Below, piece after piece: positions 43,699 to 54,867 of a stretch of DNA of 64,000 bases. The stretch's first letter is position 1; each line of letters starts with the position of its first letter. Position numbers and translations under genes: made by a program. The DNA comes from Myxococcus xanthus. Lineage in GTDB: Bacteria; Myxococcota; Myxococcia; Myxococcales; Myxococcaceae. The notes under the pieces are model-generated. The model saw nothing but the letters and a program-made list of their open reading frames with translations, was not told where the DNA came from and ran no database searches. Where the stretch lies: the NCBI RefSeq assembly GCF_006402735.1, contig NZ_CP017174.1, positions 3,103,001 to 3,167,000 on the forward strand, written 5' to 3'.

Positions 43699-43699
43699 G

Positions 43700-44065
43700 T
43701 CACTCCTCGCCGTCGTCCGAGTCCGGCTGGCCGAAGAGCTCCTTCACGGGGGCGTCCTTCGCGATGTGCTCCGCCACCACGCGGCGCATCTTCTCCGCCG
43801 TCATCGCCGAGTAGTACACCTCTCCTGGCCAGCCCATGAGCTGGTAGTCCTCGGGAGAGAGCGGATCTCTCTTGCGGCCGGTGTCCTCGCGGACGACGAC
43901 GTTCGGCCCCATGTGGCAGAAGCCGTAGCAGCCGCCGCGGTACAGCTCGCAGCGCGGCACCAGCCCCTGGCCGGAGAGGGTGTCCCGGGCCTCGGCGTAG
44001 ACGGCGTCCGCGCCGCCCGCCTTGCAGCTGGAGCCCTTGCACACCGACAAGCGGTAGCGCTTCAC
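43700..44065 (-). CDS. Thioredoxin-like [2Fe-2S] ferredoxin
   Basis: 121 residues. Cysteines: C9 and C14 (SVCKGSSCKAG), then a cluster in ELYRGGCYGFCHMGPNVVV, the pattern of thioredoxin-fold ferredoxins and of the NuoE subunit. It is a stand-alone single-domain protein, shorter than NuoE. It lies after the nuo gene block on the same strand but beyond a strong terminator, so it may be separately expressed. It could supply electrons or replace part of NuoE, which is missing here; inference. GTG start at 44065. Confidence 0.82.
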   Translation of the reverse strand: MKRYRLSVCKGSSCKAGGADAVYAEARDTLSGQGLVPRCELYRGGCYGFCHMGPNVVVREDTGRKRDPLSPEDYQLMGWPGEVYYSAMTAEKMRRVVAEHIAKDAPVKELFGQPDSDDGEE

Positions 44066-44130
44066 GGTGGCGTCTCCTGGAGGCCGCCATCAAGCGTATT
44101 GAAGAGGTTCAGCTTCACCACCAGCCCCCT

Positions 44131-44178
44131 GAAAAAGCGCCGGCCCGCCTTCCGCTTCAACGCGGGAGTGCGGGCCGG
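44131..44178 (-). terminator. Intrinsic terminator of the nuoCDGHI operon
   Basis: On the minus strand CCGGCCCGC (44178-44170) pairs with GCGGGCCGG (44148-44140) and is followed by CGCTTTTTC. It lies 42 bases after the nuoI stop. This is the best-formed terminator in the window. Confidence 0.75.
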
Positions 44179-44220
44179 GAATCCGGGTGAGGCCGATACG
44201 GCCTCACTGGGAATCTGGAT

Positions 44221-44985
44221 TCACTTGATGAACTTCGTCACCTGGATGGGGCCCTGCTGCGTGACGACCGTCTGGTGGCCCGCATGGGCCCCCGCGGGCA
44301 GCGCCTTGCCGTGGCCGCCGTGCTCGCCGTGCGGCAGCTTGAGCTCCACCAGGCCCTCGCCGATGCGCGTGTGCGCTTCCTTGTGGACGTGGTGCGGCTC
44401 CTCGGAGCCCTCGCGCTTGTTCCACGGGTCCGACGGGTGGGACACCGGCGCGCCCTTGAGCAGCTTCGGGATGTCGTAGACGAAGTTCTGCCGCGTGTAC
44501 TCGGGCGGGGTGTGCGTGTAGGTGTCCATGCGGATGGCGTCCTTGGGGCACGCATCCACGCAGAGGCCGCACACGATGCACCGCAGCTCGTCGATGACGA
44601 ACTGGGTGGGGTACTTCTCGATGACGCGGTCCTCGGAGTCCGAGGCTTCGTCCTCGTACTCACCCGCCTCGATGTAGATGCACTGCGCCGGGCAGATGGT
44701 GGCGCACATGTAGCAAGCCACGCAGCGCGGCTTGCCGTCCTCGCGCGGAACCAGCCGGTGCAGGCCGCGGTAGCCCTCGGGGTAGATGGGCTTCTCCTCG
44801 GGGTACGCCACCGTCGTCATCAGGCTGGCGCCGGTGCGGTCCACCACCTGCGTGTTGGTGTCACGCGTCCCGAAGAGGTTGCGGAAGAAGTGCTTCGCGG
44901 TGATGCCCAGGCCGCGGAGCAGGTTGGGCACATAGGTTCGCTCGCGGATGTCCGTGCGAGGGTCCTTGCTTACCTTGTAGGCCAT
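44221..44985 (-). CDS. nuoI: NADH-quinone oxidoreductase subunit I (2x[4Fe-4S]) with His-rich tail
   Basis: 254 residues. Two 4Fe-4S motifs, C88-x2-C91-x2-C94-x3-C98 ([12 protein letters not shown]) and C136-x2-C139-x2-C142-x3-C146 ([12 protein letters not shown]), carry electrons along the complex I arm. About 70 extra C-terminal residues rich in His and Gly ([10 protein letters not shown], then GEHGGHG and AGAHAGH) exceed the normal 160-180. The start is fixed by MAYKVSKDP. Last nuo gene of this block; a terminator follows. Confidence 0.93.
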   Translation of the reverse strand: MAYKVSKDPRTDIRERTYVPNLLRGLGITAKHFFRNLFGTRDTNTQVVDRTGASLMTTVAYPEEKPIYPEGYRGLHRLVPREDGKPRCVACYMCATICPAQCIYIEAGEYEDEASDSEDRVIEKYPTQFVIDELRCIVCGLCVDACPKDAIRMDTYTHTPPEYTRQNFVYDIPKLLKGAPVSHPSDPWNKREGSEEPHHVHKEAHTRIGEGLVELKLPHGEHGGHGKALPAGAHAGHQTVVTQQGPIQVTKFIK

Positions 44986-45027
44986 GATGGTTCTCGATTC
45001 CCGGATGCTGGGGCCGAAAGGTGCGGC

Positions 45028-46476
45028 CTAGTGGGTGGACGCCGGGGCCGCGCCGTGGGCGTGCGCCGGCAGGTCATGGGCACCGTGCCCACCGTGGGCG
45101 TGGCCATGTCCGTGGTCGTGACCATGGCCGGCGTGCGCCCCGTGCGCACCGCCTGCGGGGACCTTCGTCGTCGTGGTCAACACCACCAGGAAGCCAATCT
45201 CCGCGATGCCGAGGACCGCCAGCGCCCGCAGGGACGGATCCCAGAGGACCAGCGCACCGGTCACGAAGATGTTCACCAAGCCGAGGGGGAGGAGGATCTT
45301 CCAGCCCAGCGACTGAATCTGGTCGTAGCGGAAGCGGGGGAACGTCCAGCGGATGAGCAGCTGCACCCAGATGAGGAACAGCACCTTCAGCCAGAACACC
45401 GTGCCCAGGATGGTGCCCAGCAGCCAGCCGTGCTCCTGCATGATGGGCAGGTTGGCCAGCCACTCGTTGCCGAAGGGCAGGTGGTAGCCGCCGAAGAAGA
45501 ACGCCGTCGTCACGCCGGCCAGCACCACGACCTCCACGAACTCGGAGATCATGAAGAGGCCGAACTTCATGCCGGAGTACTCAACGAAGTAGCCGATGAT
45601 CTCCGACTCGCCTTCCGGCAGGTCGAACGGGGCGCGCTTGGTCTCCGCGAAGGACGCGGCGAAGAAGAGCAGGAAGCCCAGCGGTTGGATGAAGATGCCC
45701 CACGCGGGCAGCCCCAGGTCGAAGGCGCCGTCCGTGCGCCACAGGTAGCGGCCCTGGCCGGTGCCGCCGGTGAGCGCGTTGCCGATGTCACCAATGATGG
45801 CCGGGAACTGCACCGAGGAGAAGGTGAGGAAGATGCCGACCAGGGACAGGCCGAGCGCGACCTCGTAGGCGATCATCTGCGAGGTGGCGCGCACGCCGCC
45901 CAGCAGTCCGAACTTGTTGTTGGAGGCCCAGCCGGCCAGCGCGGTGCCGTAGACGGCCAGCGAGGCGATGGCGAGCACGTAGAGGGCGCCGAAGTCCGGC
46001 GTGGCCACCACCATGTCCACGTTGCGGCCGAACACCTGCACCGACGGACCGGCGGGCACCACGGCGAACAGGGCGAAGGTGGGGGCGAAGGCCAGGATGG
46101 GGCCCAGGTTGAACATGAACCGGTTCGCGGCGGCCGGAATCAGGTCTTCCTTGGTCAGCATCTTCAGCACGTCCGTGAGGATGTGCGGAAGGCCGCCCAG
46201 CGGGCGGTTCTTCAGGCCGGGCAGGGCGATGCGGGCGCGGTTGGGACCCATGCGGTCCTGGATGAACGCGCTCCACTTGCGCTCCGCCATGGTCAGCAGC
46301 GTGGCGATGACCATCACGAAGATGAGGACGAGGAACAGCACGTTGGTCAGCCGGCTCGCGCCAGTGAACCAGTGCTCCTCCACCAGGCCACCCACGAGGT
46401 AGGCCGACGCCATGCCACCCGCCATCAGGAAGACGATGGTGAACATGGCGACGAGAATCGTCAGTACGCGGCTCAT
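45028..46476 (-). CDS. nuoH: NADH-quinone oxidoreductase subunit H with His-rich tail
   Basis: 482 residues, multi-helix membrane subunit forming the quinone site with NuoB and NuoD. Family segments: RKWSAFIQDRMGPNR, RAPFDLPEGESEIIGYF and RWTFPRFRYDQ. Typical NuoH has about 320-440 residues; here about 40 extra C-terminal residues contain some 13 histidines (HGAHAGHGHDHGHGHAH) with no membrane segment. It starts 2 bases after nuoG; nuoI follows after 42 bases. Confidence 0.93.
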   Translation of the reverse strand: MSRVLTILVAMFTIVFLMAGGMASAYLVGGLVEEHWFTGASRLTNVLFLVLIFVMVIATLLTMAERKWSAFIQDRMGPNRARIALPGLKNRPLGGLPHILTDVLKMLTKEDLIPAAANRFMFNLGPILAFAPTFALFAVVPAGPSVQVFGRNVDMVVATPDFGALYVLAIASLAVYGTALAGWASNNKFGLLGGVRATSQMIAYEVALGLSLVGIFLTFSSVQFPAIIGDIGNALTGGTGQGRYLWRTDGAFDLGLPAWGIFIQPLGFLLFFAASFAETKRAPFDLPEGESEIIGYFVEYSGMKFGLFMISEFVEVVVLAGVTTAFFFGGYHLPFGNEWLANLPIMQEHGWLLGTILGTVFWLKVLFLIWVQLLIRWTFPRFRYDQIQSLGWKILLPLGLVNIFVTGALVLWDPSLRALAVLGIAEIGFLVVLTTTTKVPAGGAHGAHAGHGHDHGHGHAHGGHGAHDLPAHAHGAAPASTH

Positions 46477-46478
46477 GA

Positions 46479-48355
<1,877 letters not shown>

Positions 48356-48359
<4 letters not shown>

Positions 48360-49603
48360 TGCTCGACCTCGCCGCCGATCATGTTGATGGTGTCAAACGT
48401 AGGGATGAGGTCCGCCAACATCTTGCCTTCGATGATGTGGGGGACGGCCGCGAGCACGGGGAAGCCCGGCGCGCGAACGTGGACCTTGTACGGACGGCCG
48501 CGGCCGTCGCTCACCAGGTACCAGCCCAGCTCGCCGTTGGAGGCCTCGGTGGCGTCGTACACCTCGCCGGCGGGCACCTGGATGCCCTCCATCACCAGCT
48601 TGAAGTGCGACATCACGCCTTCGATGGTGCCGTAGACCTCGGGCTTGGGTGGCAGCGCGATGCGCCAGTCATCCACAATGATGGGGCCCGCGGGGATGGT
48701 GTCCATGGCCTGGCGCAGGATGCGGATGGACTGACGCATCTCCTCGAGCCGGACCAGGTAGCGGTCGTAGTTGTCGCCGTGCTCGCCCAGCGGGATGTCG
48801 AAGTCGAACCGGTCGTAGACCCAGTACGGCTTCGTCTTGCGGATGTCGTAGTCCACGCCGCACGCGCGCAGGGCGGGGCCGGTGTAGCCGTACTCGATGG
48901 CGTCCTCGGCGCTGATGACTCCCGTGCCCTTCGTGCGGTCCACGAAGATGCGGTTGTTCGTCAGCAGGCCTTCCATCTCGTCGAGCAGCGCCAGGCCCTG
49001 GTCCAGCGTCTTGTGGACGCGGGCAACCCAGCCCTCGGGCAGGTCGCGGTTGCTGCCGCCCACGCGCCCGAAGCTGGTCGTGAGGCGCGCGCCCGTCAGC
49101 TCGGCGGTGCGGTCATGGAGCAGCTCGCGGAACTCCATGGCGAGGAGGAACGGCGCGAAGCCGCCCATCTCCAGGCCGGTGGCGCCCACGCACGTCAGGT
49201 GGTCCGTCAGCCGGTGCAGCTCGGAGCCGATGACGCGGATGTACTGGGCGCGCTCGGGAATCTCCAGGCCGATGAGCTTCTCCACGGCGTTGAGGAACCC
49301 GAAGTTGTTCATCATCGCGGACAGGTAGTTGAGCCGGTCCGTGTAGGGCAGGCACTGCGTCCACGTGACGTTCTCGCAGCTCTTCTGGAAGCCGCGGTGC
49401 AGGAAGCCGATCTCAGGGTCGATCTTGACGATCGTCTCACCCTCGAGCTCCACCTTCAGCCGCACGGTGCCGTGCGTGGCCGGGTGGGAGGGGCCCATGT
49501 TGATGACCATCCGCTTGGTCTGCAGATGGGCTTCCAGCTCCGACTCGTGGGCGTACGCGTCGGTATCGGGGTTCGGCGCTTCGGGCTTGAGGGTGTCAGC
49601 CAT
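48356..49603 (-). CDS. nuoD: NADH-quinone oxidoreductase subunit D (49 kDa)
   Basis: 415 residues. Lines the quinone cavity. Family segments: [15 protein letters not shown] (with the conserved quinone-pocket His), [14 protein letters not shown] and [16 protein letters not shown]- and D-type subunits are separate genes here (not a fused NuoCD). Preceded by nuoC after 12 bases and overlapping nuoG by four. Length and start agree with the family. Confidence 0.95.
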
Positions 49604-49615
49604 GGATGTCCTCGC

Positions 49616-50149
49616 TCAGGAGAGCCCGCTAGTGCCGGGGCCGCGGAAGATGTCCTTGATGGGGCGCTCGGGGATGAGCGGCTGCCGGTCGCGCAGCGCG
49701 TAGTCCTTGCGCAGCGGATGCCCCTCGAACTCGTCGTAGAGGAGGATGCGGCGCAGGTCCGGGTGCCCGTCGAAGCGGATGCCGTAGAAGTCGAAGGTCA
49801 GCCGCTCCCACCAGTTGGCGCCGCGGAAGAGCGGCACCAGGGTGGGGACCACCGGGTTGGCTTCGCTCACCCGCACCTTGAGCCGCACGTGCTCGTGCCG
49901 CTTGAGGGAGTAGAGGAAGTAGACGACCTCGAAGCGAGGGTCGTTCTCCGCCAGGTGCAGCCGATCCACGGCGTCGATGGAGCCGAACAGCTTGAACTCC
50001 AGCTCCGGGTCGTTCTTCAGGAACGCGGCGACCTTCGGGAGCGAGTCTGCATGGATGACGGCCCAGGCGCCTCCGGTCCGATCCACGTAGCGATCCGCCA
50101 CCGCCTCTGGGAGCTGGGCGGAGACCCTGTCCAACGCGAAAGTGCTCAA
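49616..50149 (-). CDS. nuoC: NADH-quinone oxidoreductase subunit C (30 kDa)
   Basis: 177 residues from TTG 50149. The family signature [20 protein letters not shown] is followed by [21 protein letters not shown] longer frame would start at TTG 50215, but that codon is the first base of a TTGACG-17-TTATAA promoter, so translation must begin downstream of about 50180. GGGG lies just ahead of the TTG. First gene of the CDGHI transcription unit. Confidence 0.92.
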   Translation of the reverse strand: MSTFALDRVSAQLPEAVADRYVDRTGGAWAVIHADSLPKVAAFLKNDPELEFKLFGSIDAVDRLHLAENDPRFEVVYFLYSLKRHEHVRLKVRVSEANPVVPTLVPLFRGANWWERLTFDFYGIRFDGHPDLRRILLYDEFEGHPLRKDYALRDRQPLIPERPIKDIFRGPGTSGLS

Positions 50150-50186
50150 GGGGGCCCCAATGACTAAGGGAGAAGAATCCGCGGCT

Positions 50187-50215
50187 TTATAAGGAGCCCT
50201 CGGCGGGTGCGTCAA
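50187..50215 (-). promoter_or_regulatory. Sigma-70-type promoter of nuoCDGHI
   Basis: On the minus strand TTGACG (50215-50210), 17-base spacer, TTATAA (50192-50187). Near-consensus for both boxes with ideal spacing, and unusually A/T-rich for this genome. Transcription would start near 50180, about 30 bases before the nuoC start. It shows that nuoC-I are transcribed apart from nuoA-B. Confidence 0.7.
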
Positions 50216-50275
50216 CGTAAACCCTCAACCATGTAGCCCACTTAGGAGGCCCAGAAGCGGGCGTTGCGCGAAACC

Positions 50276-50290
50276 GGGTGGGAGGGTGGG
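50276..50290 (+). other. Potential G-quadruplex
   Basis: GGGTGGGAGGGTGGG on the plus strand: four runs of three G with single-base loops, a pattern expected to form a very stable parallel quadruplex. It lies between the stop of the cyclase gene (50314) and the nuoC promoter (50215). The transcribed RNA of both minus-strand genes would carry the C-rich complement. Confidence 0.6.
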
Positions 50291-50313
50291 CAGCGGCCCG
50301 GACAGGGGGTGGA

Positions 50314-51621
50314 TCAGCCGACTGCGAGCGCGACCCCGGGTTGTCCTACACTCGGTGCAAAGGTAGCCACGGGCAGTCGCTTGCCGGGCACCAAGGTGGG
50401 GTTCACCGGCACCCAGGCGAAGGCCTCGGCGCAGTGCTCGCGGGTGGCCTGGGAGGCGAGGACGGCGACGCCGGCCACCTTGGTGAGCTGCTCGATGCGG
50501 GCCGCCACGTTCACCGTATCTCCAATGGCGGTGTACTCCAGACGGCGGGTGGTGGAGCCGATGTTCCCCAGAACGACGGGACCGGTGTGGACGCCCACCC
50601 CCATGCGCAGGACGGGAGCACCCCGGGCGGCCCGGTCGGCGTTGACGGCGTCCAGCTCCACCACCATGTCCAGCGCGCAGCGCACCGCGCGGAGGGGGTG
50701 CTCCGCGTCTTCCAGCGGCGCGCCGAAGTACACCATGAGTGCGTCCCCGATGAACTTGTCGAGCGTTCCACCGTGGCGGAACACCACCTCCACCATGCGG
50801 CCGTAATACTCGTTGAGGACCTCCACCACCTGGCCCGGCGGCATGCGCTCGCTCAGCGCGGTGAAGTCCCGGAGGTCGGCGAACAGCACCGTGACTTCCC
50901 GCAGCTCCGGCGCCATCGAGGTCTGTCGTTGTAGTCGTTCTGCTACTGAGGGCGAGAAGTAGCGGCCCAGGCGGGCGCGCTTGAGCTCCTCCCGGGAGAC
51001 GGCGACGGTGAGGGCGCGGATGCGACCGAGCAGGTGGTGGGCGCCGGCCGCCATGATGCCCAGGAGGACGACCGCGGCCACCTGGGCGCCCATGCCGATG
51101 CCCGCCTCGTGCTGCAGCCGGACCAAGCCGATGGCGGCGACCGTCATGACCACCGCGGTGACGGAGCGGCGCAGCGACAGGGCCGCCAGCAGCACCAGCA
51201 CGGTGTAGATGCCCAGCGTGAAGCCGGCCACGCCGCCCGGGGAGGGCGACACCGGAATGGCCAGGTGCTGCATCCAGTAGACGGCGGGTGCGTCCACGAA
51301 GGCCAGCGTCAGTCCGGCCCATAAGGCACTTTGCCGCCAGCGTGACACCGCGACCCGTCCGGCCACGGTGCACAGCCAGTAGATGCCCAGGGGCGCGAGG
51401 TAGACCTTCCAGTCCGCCATGTCCCGCGCGACGCCTTGATACAGCGCGACGCCCAGCAGCAGGGTGACAGCCACCAGCCGCAACCGCGCCATCTGCCGTG
51501 CGTTGTGATGGCGTTCGACATCCAGCGCCCGGTTCACCAGGTCCTGGCTGTCATCGGGATGGGCGCCGTGCGGTGATGCAGGGGCCTCGCTGGCTGCCAG
51601 TCGAGGCGGAGTCAAGGCCAT
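50314..51621 (-). CDS. Membrane adenylate cyclase, class III
   Basis: 435 residues. An N-terminal region (about 45-205) has six transmembrane helices (for example [20 protein letters not shown]), then a class III cyclase domain. All key residues are visible: metal ligands D249 (LFADLRDFT) and D293 (IGDALMVYF), purine-selecting K289, D368, and N371 and R375 in [12 protein letters not shown]. It should make cAMP. ATG 51621 starts just before the membrane part; an upstream start at 51684 is less likely. It stands between nuoB and nuoC, on the nuo strand but not a complex I subunit. Divergent from the sulfatase-fold gene. Confidence 0.87.
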   Translation of the reverse strand: MALTPPRLAASEAPASPHGAHPDDSQDLVNRALDVERHHNARQMARLRLVAVTLLLGVALYQGVARDMADWKVYLAPLGIYWLCTVAGRVAVSRWRQSALWAGLTLAFVDAPAVYWMQHLAIPVSPSPGGVAGFTLGIYTVLVLLAALSLRRSVTAVVMTVAAIGLVRLQHEAGIGMGAQVAAVVLLGIMAAGAHHLLGRIRALTVAVSREELKRARLGRYFSPSVAERLQRQTSMAPELREVTVLFADLRDFTALSERMPPGQVVEVLNEYYGRMVEVVFRHGGTLDKFIGDALMVYFGAPLEDAEHPLRAVRCALDMVVELDAVNADRAARGAPVLRMGVGVHTGPVVLGNIGSTTRRLEYTAIGDTVNVAARIEQLTKVAGVAVLASQATREHCAEAFAWVPVNPTLVPGKRLPVATFAPSVGQPGVALAVG

Positions 51622-51716
51622 CGATTCTGCAATGCCCTCGCGCGGAGCGCACGTTGGCGGGGGTCGGTCGTCCGGCCGGCACACGCCTGTTTCAATCGGG
51701 TATAGAAGAGGAGGTC

Positions 51717-53852
51717 ATGCCCGAATCCCCCCCTTCCGGCATTCTCCGTTCCTGGTGGCCGCGCCTGCTCGCGGGGGCCGTGCTGGGTGTGTTGCTGTTC
51801 GCCGCCGAGTCGTGGCTGCTGCTGCGCTCGGGTGTCGTGGGCATGGACATCCCGGTGGATGGCCCCTACGCCGCGTTGATGGCGGCCGTGCGGCCTGTCA
51901 TCCCAGGCCTGCTGTTGAGAGTGGCGGCCGTGTACGCCGTGGCCGGCATGGTGCTGGCCGTGGCGGGGACATTGCTGGCGCGTGCCTGGGGACGGGGCGG
52001 CGCCTGGGCGACGTTGGGGCAGGGGCTGCTGCTGTTCGTGCTGCTGGCGTGGGACCGGGCCATCGCGCGTCCGGCCCTCTTCGATGACCTGCCCGCGCTC
52101 CGGTCGCTGCTGGCCTGGCTGGTGGCACATGGCGAGCCCTGGCATCCACGCGCGGTGCTGGTGGCCTGGCTGGTGGCGCACGCCGCGGTGTGGGTGGTGC
52201 GCTCGCGGCAGTGGCGGCTCGCGCTGTGGGGCGGCGCGGCCCTGGCGGGCGTGGCGGGGCTGTTGGTGGTGGGAAAGGGGATGGCTGGACGCGGCGCGCC
52301 TGGGCATCCGCTGGTGGTGGTCATCGGCATCGATGCCTTCCGGCCGGACCGGCTGAAGTCGCAGGGAGGCTCGGGCGAGGTGGCGCCCCACGTGGAGCGC
52401 CTTTTGGAGGACGCCACGCTCTTCACCCGCGCGTACACGCCCATCGCCCAGACGGAGCCCGCGTGGCGTTCGCTGCTCACCGCGCGGTGGCCGCACGAGA
52501 CGGGCGTGCGCTACTCGCTGACGTCCGACTCGCGGATGCAACTCCAGCGCACCTTCGCGGAGTCCTTCGCGCAGGCGGGGTGGCGCACGGTGTTCTCCAC
52601 CGACTGCTCACGCTTCCACGCGGAAGGGCCCGCATCCGGCTTCGAGACGCGCCTGCAGCCGCCGCGCGGGGCGGTGAACTTCCTCCTGGAGAAGCTGCGC
52701 TACCGCGCGCTGGGCCTGTTCGCCGACCACGCGCTGGGCGCCGCCTGGTTGCCCGAGTTCATCGACAACCGAGCGCTGGCCGGCATCCATGACCCCATGG
52801 GCTACGCGGAGCGGCTGGCTTCGCGGCTGGTGGACGAGGCGAGCCAGGGCCCCACGCTGTTCGCCTTCCATGCGACGGCGGCGCACTTCCCGGGCGACCC
52901 GGTGCATCCCTTCTACCGTCGCTTCGTGCCGGCCTCGGAGCCGCTGGAGCGCCGGCTGCGCATGCACTTCGCCCCGGTGTCTCCAGGCGCGAAGGGCGGC
53001 TGGAACCGGGCGGGCGCGGAGGCGCTCTACGACGAGCTGATTGCACAGGCGGACGCGCAGGTGGGGATGCTGCTGGACGCGCTGCGCCGCTCGGGGCGCT
53101 ATGACGACGCGCTCATCCTCCTGCTGTCGGACCATGGCGAGAGCTTCCACGCGGACCGCGCGGACCTCGCGGGCGCCACGCCGGTGCATGGCGCGCGGCT
53201 GTCGGAGGAGGAGAACCGCATCCTCCTGGCGGTGAAGCCGCCCAAGGGGCGGGGGACGGCGCCAGCCCTGGTGGATTCGCTGGTGCGGTTGGTGGACGCG
53301 GGGCCCACGCTGCTGGAGTTGTCCGGGCTGCCGCGGCTGTCGGATGTGGACGGCGTGTCGCTGGCGCCGCTGCTGCGCGGCGAGGACCTGGGGCCGCTGT
53401 CGCTGTACGCGGAGACGGGCTTCACCCATGTGCTGCCGGAGGTGTTCGACCCGGGGCACTGGCCTGGGGCGCCTCGCTCGTTCGACGCGTACCGCATCCG
53501 TCCGGATGGCGTGGTGGAGATGGGGCCCGCGGCCCACACCCGCATCCTCCAGGAGAAGGACGTGGGCGCCTTCGACGGCCAGCGCTGGTGGGTGGACCGG
53601 CCCCAGGCCAACAGCACGGTGCTGCGCGCCTGCCAGGGCGACTGTGAAGGGCCGGACGCCCTCGCGCTGGAGGCGTGGTTCGACGGCGTGCAGGGCCGGA
53701 CGGCGGCGGGAGGCTGGCGTAAGGTGGCCGGCCATGTCGATGACTCCGGACACCCCGAGCCTTCAGGAACGCTACGCTCCCCAAAACAGCTGCTTCGGCT
53801 GCGGCCCGGCCAACGCCCAGGGCCTGCGCATCCGCAGCCGCGTGGAGGGTGA
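51717..53852 (+). CDS. Membrane-anchored sulfatase-fold phosphotransferase/hydrolase (Thr nucleophile)
   Basis: 711 residues. AGGAGG (51709-51714) fixes ATG 51717. An N-terminal membrane part with about five helices is followed by an alkaline-phosphatase/sulfatase domain: metal-site VIGIDAFRPDRL, then IAQTEPAWRSLLTA and LSDHGESFH. The nucleophile position holds Thr (T246 in TEPAWR) instead of the Cys that becomes formylglycine in sulfatases, as in phosphoethanolamine or LTA-synthase-like enzymes. It probably modifies an envelope glycolipid; inference. The last 119 bases overlap the thioesterase gene, so the final about 40 residues are uncertain. Confidence 0.75.
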   Translation: MPESPPSGILRSWWPRLLAGAVLGVLLFAAESWLLLRSGVVGMDIPVDGPYAALMAAVRPVIPGLLLRVAAVYAVAGMVLAVAGTLLARAWGRGGAWATLGQGLLLFVLLAWDRAIARPALFDDLPALRSLLAWLVAHGEPWHPRAVLVAWLVAHAAVWVVRSRQWRLALWGGAALAGVAGLLVVGKGMAGRGAPGHPLVVVIGIDAFRPDRLKSQGGSGEVAPHVERLLEDATLFTRAYTPIAQTEPAWRSLLTARWPHETGVRYSLTSDSRMQLQRTFAESFAQAGWRTVFSTDCSRFHAEGPASGFETRLQPPRGAVNFLLEKLRYRALGLFADHALGAAWLPEFIDNRALAGIHDPMGYAERLASRLVDEASQGPTLFAFHATAAHFPGDPVHPFYRRFVPASEPLERRLRMHFAPVSPGAKGGWNRAGAEALYDELIAQADAQVGMLLDALRRSGRYDDALILLLSDHGESFHADRADLAGATPVHGARLSEEENRILLAVKPPKGRGTAPALVDSLVRLVDAGPTLLELSGLPRLSDVDGVSLAPLLRGEDLGPLSLYAETGFTHVLPEVFDPGHWPGAPRSFDAYRIRPDGVVEMGPAAHTRILQEKDVGAFDGQRWWVDRPQANSTVLRACQGDCEGPDALALEAWFDGVQGRTAAGGWRKVAGHVDDSGHPEPSGTLRSPKQLLRLRPGQRPGPAHPQPRGG

Positions 53853-54210
53853 TGCCGTCGTCGCGGAGTGGACGCCGCAAGAACACCACCACGCCTTCGA
53901 AGGCGTGCTCAGCGGCGGCATCGTCGGCACGCTGCTGGACTGTCACTGCAACTGGACGGCGGCGTACCACCTGATGCGCGCGCAGGGCGGGGACGCGCCG
54001 CCGTGCACTGTCACCGCCGAGTACGCCATCACCCTGAAGCGTCCCACGCCCATGGCCGGGCCCCTGCGCCTGGAGGCGAAGCCGGTGGAAATCCAGGGGG
54101 ACCGCGCCATCATCGAAGGCACGCTGACCGCAGGCGGGAAGGTGACGGCCACCTGTCGGGGCACCTTCGTCGCCGTGAAGCCGGGCCACCCCGCGTACCA
54201 TCGCTGGTAG
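53734..54210 (+). CDS. PaaI-type hot-dog thioesterase
   Basis: 158 residues, a single hot-dog domain: SCFGCGPANAQGLRIRS, HHHAFEGVLSGGIVGTLLDC and YAITLKRPTPMAGPLRL. Members hydrolyse acyl-CoA thioesters. ATG 53734 is preceded by AAGGTGG and lies inside the sulfatase-fold gene in another frame. It is convergent with nuoB. The substrate is unknown. Confidence 0.85.
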   Translation: MSMTPDTPSLQERYAPQNSCFGCGPANAQGLRIRSRVEGDAVVAEWTPQEHHHAFEGVLSGGIVGTLLDCHCNWTAAYHLMRAQGGDAPPCTVTAEYAITLKRPTPMAGPLRLEAKPVEIQGDRAIIEGTLTAGGKVTATCRGTFVAVKPGHPAYHRW

Positions 54211-54211
54211 C

Positions 54212-54240
54212 AGCGCCAGAAATACCAAGGCCCCGGCGCT
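54212..54240. terminator. Possible bidirectional hairpin between thioesterase and nuoB genes
   Basis: AGCGCC (54212-54217) pairs with GGCGCT (54235-54240) around a 17-base loop, directly between two convergent genes. An alternative stem uses CCAAGGCCCC and GGGGCCCTGG (54225-54276). Position fits a shared transcript end; the stem is modest. Confidence 0.35.
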
Positions 54241-54297
54241 TCCACCGACTGAGGCGGGAAGCGGGCGGGGCCCTGGCGGTACCGCGCGTGGGGCGCG

Positions 54298-54861
54298 TTA
54301 CTTGTTCATGGACAGCAGCAGGTTGTGCCGCGCGGCCGTGGGGTTGGCCTCCTCGCGGTCCGCGATGCGGTGGACCTGGTTGCCAATCTTGTCCTGCAGC
54401 AGCATCAGGCCGTCCAGCACCTGCTCCGGGCGCGGCGGGCAGCCGGGGATGTAGACGTCCACCGGGATGATGCGGTCGATGCCCTGGAGCACCGCGTAGT
54501 TGTCGTAGAAGCCGCCCGAGGACGCGCACACGCCGAAGGCCACGACCCACTTGGGCTCGGCCATCTGCTCATAGACGCGCTTGAGGATGGGGGCCTGCTT
54601 CAGGTTGATGGTGCCCACCACCATCAGCAGGTCCGCCTGGCGCGGCGAGAAGCGGGGGAACTCCGCGCCGAAGCGGGAGATGTCGTGCCGGCTGGCGGCC
54701 ACGGACATGTACTCCATGCCGCAGCAGGCCGTGGCGTACGGATAGGTGAAGAGCGAGTACTTGCGCGCCCAACCCAGGCCCTTGGAGACGATGGACTGGA
54801 GCCAGCCCATGGAGTCGTCACGGCGGGTCGTCACGATGTTTGCGAGGTCTGCGTCAGCCAT
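54298..54861 (-). CDS. nuoB: NADH-quinone oxidoreductase subunit B
   Basis: 187 residues. Carries cluster N2: C46-C47 ([10 protein letters not shown]), C112 (FGVCASSGG) and C141 (PGCPPRPEQ). Hands electrons to quinone with NuoD. Six bases after nuoA. The rest of the nuo genes resume about 4 kb downstream on the same strand, after three unrelated genes. Confidence 0.95.
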   Translation of the reverse strand: MADADLANIVTTRRDDSMGWLQSIVSKGLGWARKYSLFTYPYATACCGMEYMSVAASRHDISRFGAEFPRFSPRQADLLMVVGTINLKQAPILKRVYEQMAEPKWVVAFGVCASSGGFYDNYAVLQGIDRIIPVDVYIPGCPPRPEQVLDGLMLLQDKIGNQVHRIADREEANPTAARHNLLLSMNK

Positions 54862-54867
54862 GATGTC

